From assembly GCA_018401995.1 (NCBI GenBank), contig JAGYJR010000018.1, positions 1-44,617 on the forward strand: a DNA stretch of 44,617 bases, in the 5' to 3' direction. Origin of the DNA: Flavobacterium sp. GTDB taxonomy: Bacteria; Bacteroidota; Bacteroidia; Flavobacteriales; Flavobacteriaceae. Position 1 is the first letter of the stretch. Every line of letters starts with the position of its first letter. The notes under the pieces were generated by a model. It was given only the letters and a program-made list of their open reading frames with translations. It had not been told where the DNA came from and ran no database searches. The translations under genes and the position numbers were made by a program. Shown piece by piece: positions 42,759 through 44,617 of this stretch.

Positions 42759-43637
42759 ATGAAAGCATACGTATTTCCAGGTCAAGGCGCTCAATTCACA
42801 GGAATGGGCAAAGATTTATATGAAAATTCACCATTAGCAAAAGAATTATTCGAAAAAGCCAACGAAATTTTAGGTTTCCGAATCACAGATATTATGTTCG
42901 AAGGAACTGCCGAAGAATTGAAAGAAACTAAAGTTACCCAACCAGCCGTTTTCTTGCACTCGGTAATCTTAGCCAAAGTATTAGACGTAAAACCAGACAT
43001 GGTAGCTGGACATTCTTTAGGTGAATTTTCTGCGCTAGTTGTAAATGGTGCATTATCATTCGAAGATGGTTTAAGATTAGTTTCAAAAAGAGCAATGGCA
43101 ATGCAAAAAGCGTGTGAAATTAAACCTTCAACAATGGCAGCCGTATTGAACTTAGACGACAAAATAGTAGAAGATATTTGTGCTTCTATTGATGGTGTTG
43201 TAGTAGCTGCTAATTACAACTGTCCAGGTCAATTAGTAATTTCTGGTGAATACAAAGCCGTAGAATTAGCTTGCGAAAAAATGAAAGAAGCAGGCGCAAA
43301 ACGTGCATTAATTTTACCTGTTGGAGGCGCTTTCCACTCACCTATGATGGAACCAGCAAGAGAAGAGTTAGCAGCAGCAATTGAAGCAACAACTTTTTCA
43401 ACTCCAATTTGCCCAGTATATCAAAACGTTACAGCAAATGCCATTTCCGATGCTACAGAAATTAAGAAAAACCTAATTTCACAATTAACGGGCGCAGTAA
43501 GATGGACACAATCCGTACAACAAATGATTGCTGATGGCGCTACAAGTTTCACAGAAGTTGGCCCAGGAAAAGTATTAGTTGGACTAGTAAATAAAATTAA
43601 TAAAGACGTAGAAACGGTTTCTGCAGCTTTACAGTAA
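42759..43637 (+). CDS. fabD: Malonyl-CoA:ACP transacylase
   Basis: The 292-residue enzyme loads malonyl groups onto acyl carrier protein for fatty-acid synthesis. The N-terminal FPGQGAQFTGMG, nucleophile Ser86 in AGHSLGEFSAL, and active-site His193 in GGAFHSPMM are all present, as are QPAVFLHS and the C-terminal EVGPGKVLVGL. Normal family length. A TATTTTTG at 42708-42715 is a plausible -7 box. It is a single gene here, away from other fab genes, and is followed by two hairpins. Confidence 0.96.
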   Translation: MKAYVFPGQGAQFTGMGKDLYENSPLAKELFEKANEILGFRITDIMFEGTAEELKETKVTQPAVFLHSVILAKVLDVKPDMVAGHSLGEFSALVVNGALSFEDGLRLVSKRAMAMQKACEIKPSTMAAVLNLDDKIVEDICASIDGVVVAANYNCPGQLVISGEYKAVELACEKMKEAGAKRALILPVGGAFHSPMMEPAREELAAAIEATTFSTPICPVYQNVTANAISDATEIKKNLISQLTGAVRWTQSVQQMIADGATSFTEVGPGKVLVGLVNKINKDVETVSAALQ

Positions 43638-43670
43638 GCATCCCGAAACTTCGGGAGCAGTTTACAGATA

Positions 43671-43701
43671 AAAAAATCCGAAATTACTTTCGGATTTTTT
43701 T
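43671..43701. terminator. fabD/galE bidirectional terminator
   Basis: AAAAAATCCGAAA paired with TTTCGGATTTTTT between convergent genes. A smaller hairpin (TCCCGAAACTTCGGGA) lies just before it at 43641-43656. Confidence 0.85.
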
Positions 43702-43735
43702 GTTTTTTTTACTGCCAACTGAGACTGAAAACTGA

Positions 43736-44617
43736 TTACTGCTGTCTGATTTTCTTCTCCCACTTCCAAGCACTTGCTAAAGCATCTTCCAATGACAATT
43801 GTGCTTTCCATCCTAAAACTTGATTTGCTTTATCGGTATTGGCATAAGCTTCAGTTACGTCACCAGCTCGTCTTGCTACGATTTGGTAGTTTAATTTTTG
43901 TTGGGTTACTTTTTCAAATGCAGCAATTACTTCCAAAACCGAACTTCCTGTTCCCGTTCCAATGTTGAACATTTCTACTTTTTCCGTATTTTTCTTATGC
44001 AATAATCGTTGTAAAGCCACCACATGCGCTTTGGCCAAATCTACCACATGAATATAATCACGAATGGCGGTTCCGTCTGGTGTTGGATAATCATTTCCAA
44101 AAACAGACAACTTTTCTCTTAGTCCAATAGCTGTTTGCGTAATAAATGGTACTAAATTTTGTGGAACGCCAAGTGGCAACTCTCCAATTTCAGCTGAAGG
44201 ATGTGCTCCAATCGGATTGAAATAACGTAATAAAATCGAATTAATATTGGTTACTTTAGCAACATCTGTAATAATTTCTTCACCTATTTGCTTTGTGTTT
44301 CCGTAAGGTGACATCGCAGTTTGAATAGGCGCATTCTCTGTAATTGGCATTTGCTCGGCTTGACCGTAAACCGTACAGGACGAACTGAAAATAAAATGGG
44401 CATCTGTCTTTTTTTGTAATTCTTGCAGCAAATACACTAAAGAATTTATATTGTTTTCATAATACAATAACGGATTTTCAACACTTTCTCCAACCGCTTT
44501 TGAAGCAGCAAAATGAATCACACCTGAAATATCTTGATACTTTGAAAAGAAATTTTCAACAGCAGATTTATCTCGTAAATCAATATTTTCAAACAAAGGT
44601 TTTTTTCCAGTAATACG
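43736..44617 (-). CDS. galE: UDP-glucose 4-epimerase, 5' end beyond the window
   Basis: This is an NAD-dependent SDR-family enzyme that interconverts UDP-glucose and UDP-galactose. The frame is open to the window edge, so the N-terminus (about 45 residues, including the GxxGxxG NAD loop) is missing; reading from a TTG at 44596 would not give a real start. Visible motifs are VIHFAASKAVGESVENPLLYYENNI, the catalytic SSSCTVYG and YGNTKQIGEE (YxxxK), ILLRYFNPIGAHPSAEIGE, DGTAIRDYIHVVDLAKAH and FNIGTGTGSSVLEV. The C-terminus is complete. Confidence 0.94.
   Translation of the reverse strand, partial: RITGKKPLFENIDLRDKSAVENFFSKYQDISGVIHFAASKAVGESVENPLLYYENNINSLVYLLQELQKKTDAHFIFSSSCTVYGQAEQMPITENAPIQTAMSPYGNTKQIGEEIITDVAKVTNINSILLRYFNPIGAHPSAEIGELPLGVPQNLVPFITQTAIGLREKLSVFGNDYPTPDGTAIRDYIHVVDLAKAHVVALQRLLHKKNTEKVEMFNIGTGTGSSVLEVIAAFEKVTQQKLNYQIVARRAGDVTEAYANTDKANQVLGWKAQLSLEDALASAWKWEKKIRQQ

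Overview
The window is AT-rich DNA from a Bacteroidota bacterium, most likely a Flavobacterium or a close Flavobacteriaceae relative. The signs are promoters of the Bacteroidota type (TTG, 17-19 bp, TAnnTTTG), a type IX secretion (T9SS) plug protein and a protein with a T9SS sorting tail, a complete Na+-translocating NADH:quinone reductase operon, DUF5916/DUF6702/DUF3667/DUF2490 families, and GxxExxY. Only one RNA gene was seen, a tRNA-Gly(UCC). No rRNA, CRISPR array or transposase was found.

Layout. 1-2.1 kb: minus-strand operon of two secreted carboxypeptidase-regulatory-like proteins and a DUF6702 protein. 2.2-8.6 kb: peptidase E, tRNA-Gly, a GNAT acetyltransferase, two convergent L,D-transpeptidases of different families, and a DUF5916 outer-membrane protein. 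8.6-10.2 kb: gpmI (phosphoglycerate mutase) with a frameshift. 10.2-16.9 kb: the most unusual block. A TetR regulator, an ABC half-transporter, an HlyD adaptor and a TolC channel form an operon. Upstream lie a DUF2490 gene and an NTF2-like lipoprotein gene, both shredded by single-base indels. The two transcription units start from near-identical promoters, each carrying the same pair of palindromes 22 bp apart, so they look like one TetR regulon.

16.9-21 kb: an RRM RNA-binding protein, an acetyl-CoA hydrolase/CoA-transferase, methionine aminopeptidase, a GxxExxY protein enclosed by a perfect 32-bp inverted repeat (a compact 452-bp cassette), and a methyltransferase. 21-28.9 kb: nqrABCDEF with apbE (the flavin transferase that matures NqrB and NqrC) and two small genes downstream. 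29-37.6 kb: T9SS plug protein, DUF3667 and apaG in one operon, pruA, and a large secreted alpha/beta-hydrolase with a C-terminal T9SS sorting domain. 37.6-44.6 kb: rsmG, a membrane fatty-acid desaturase, an aminotransferase, a Crp/Fnr regulator followed by pirin and an NAD(P)H:FMN oxidoreductase, fabD, and a galE cut by the window edge.

Most of the window is ordinary chromosomal housekeeping content. The parts worth a second look are the twin-operator TetR/ABC/HlyD/TolC regulon with its degenerate ABC ATPase, the GxxExxY inverted-repeat cassette, the homopolymer-type indels at 10.3-11.7 kb (probably a sequence-quality artefact rather than true gene decay), and several small regulatory arrangements: hexamer repeats at the map promoter, a terminator arm that doubles as a ribosome binding site, and a palindrome over the pirin promoter. 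Several gene starts were moved downstream of the longest reading frame because a promoter -7 box falls inside the longer version.
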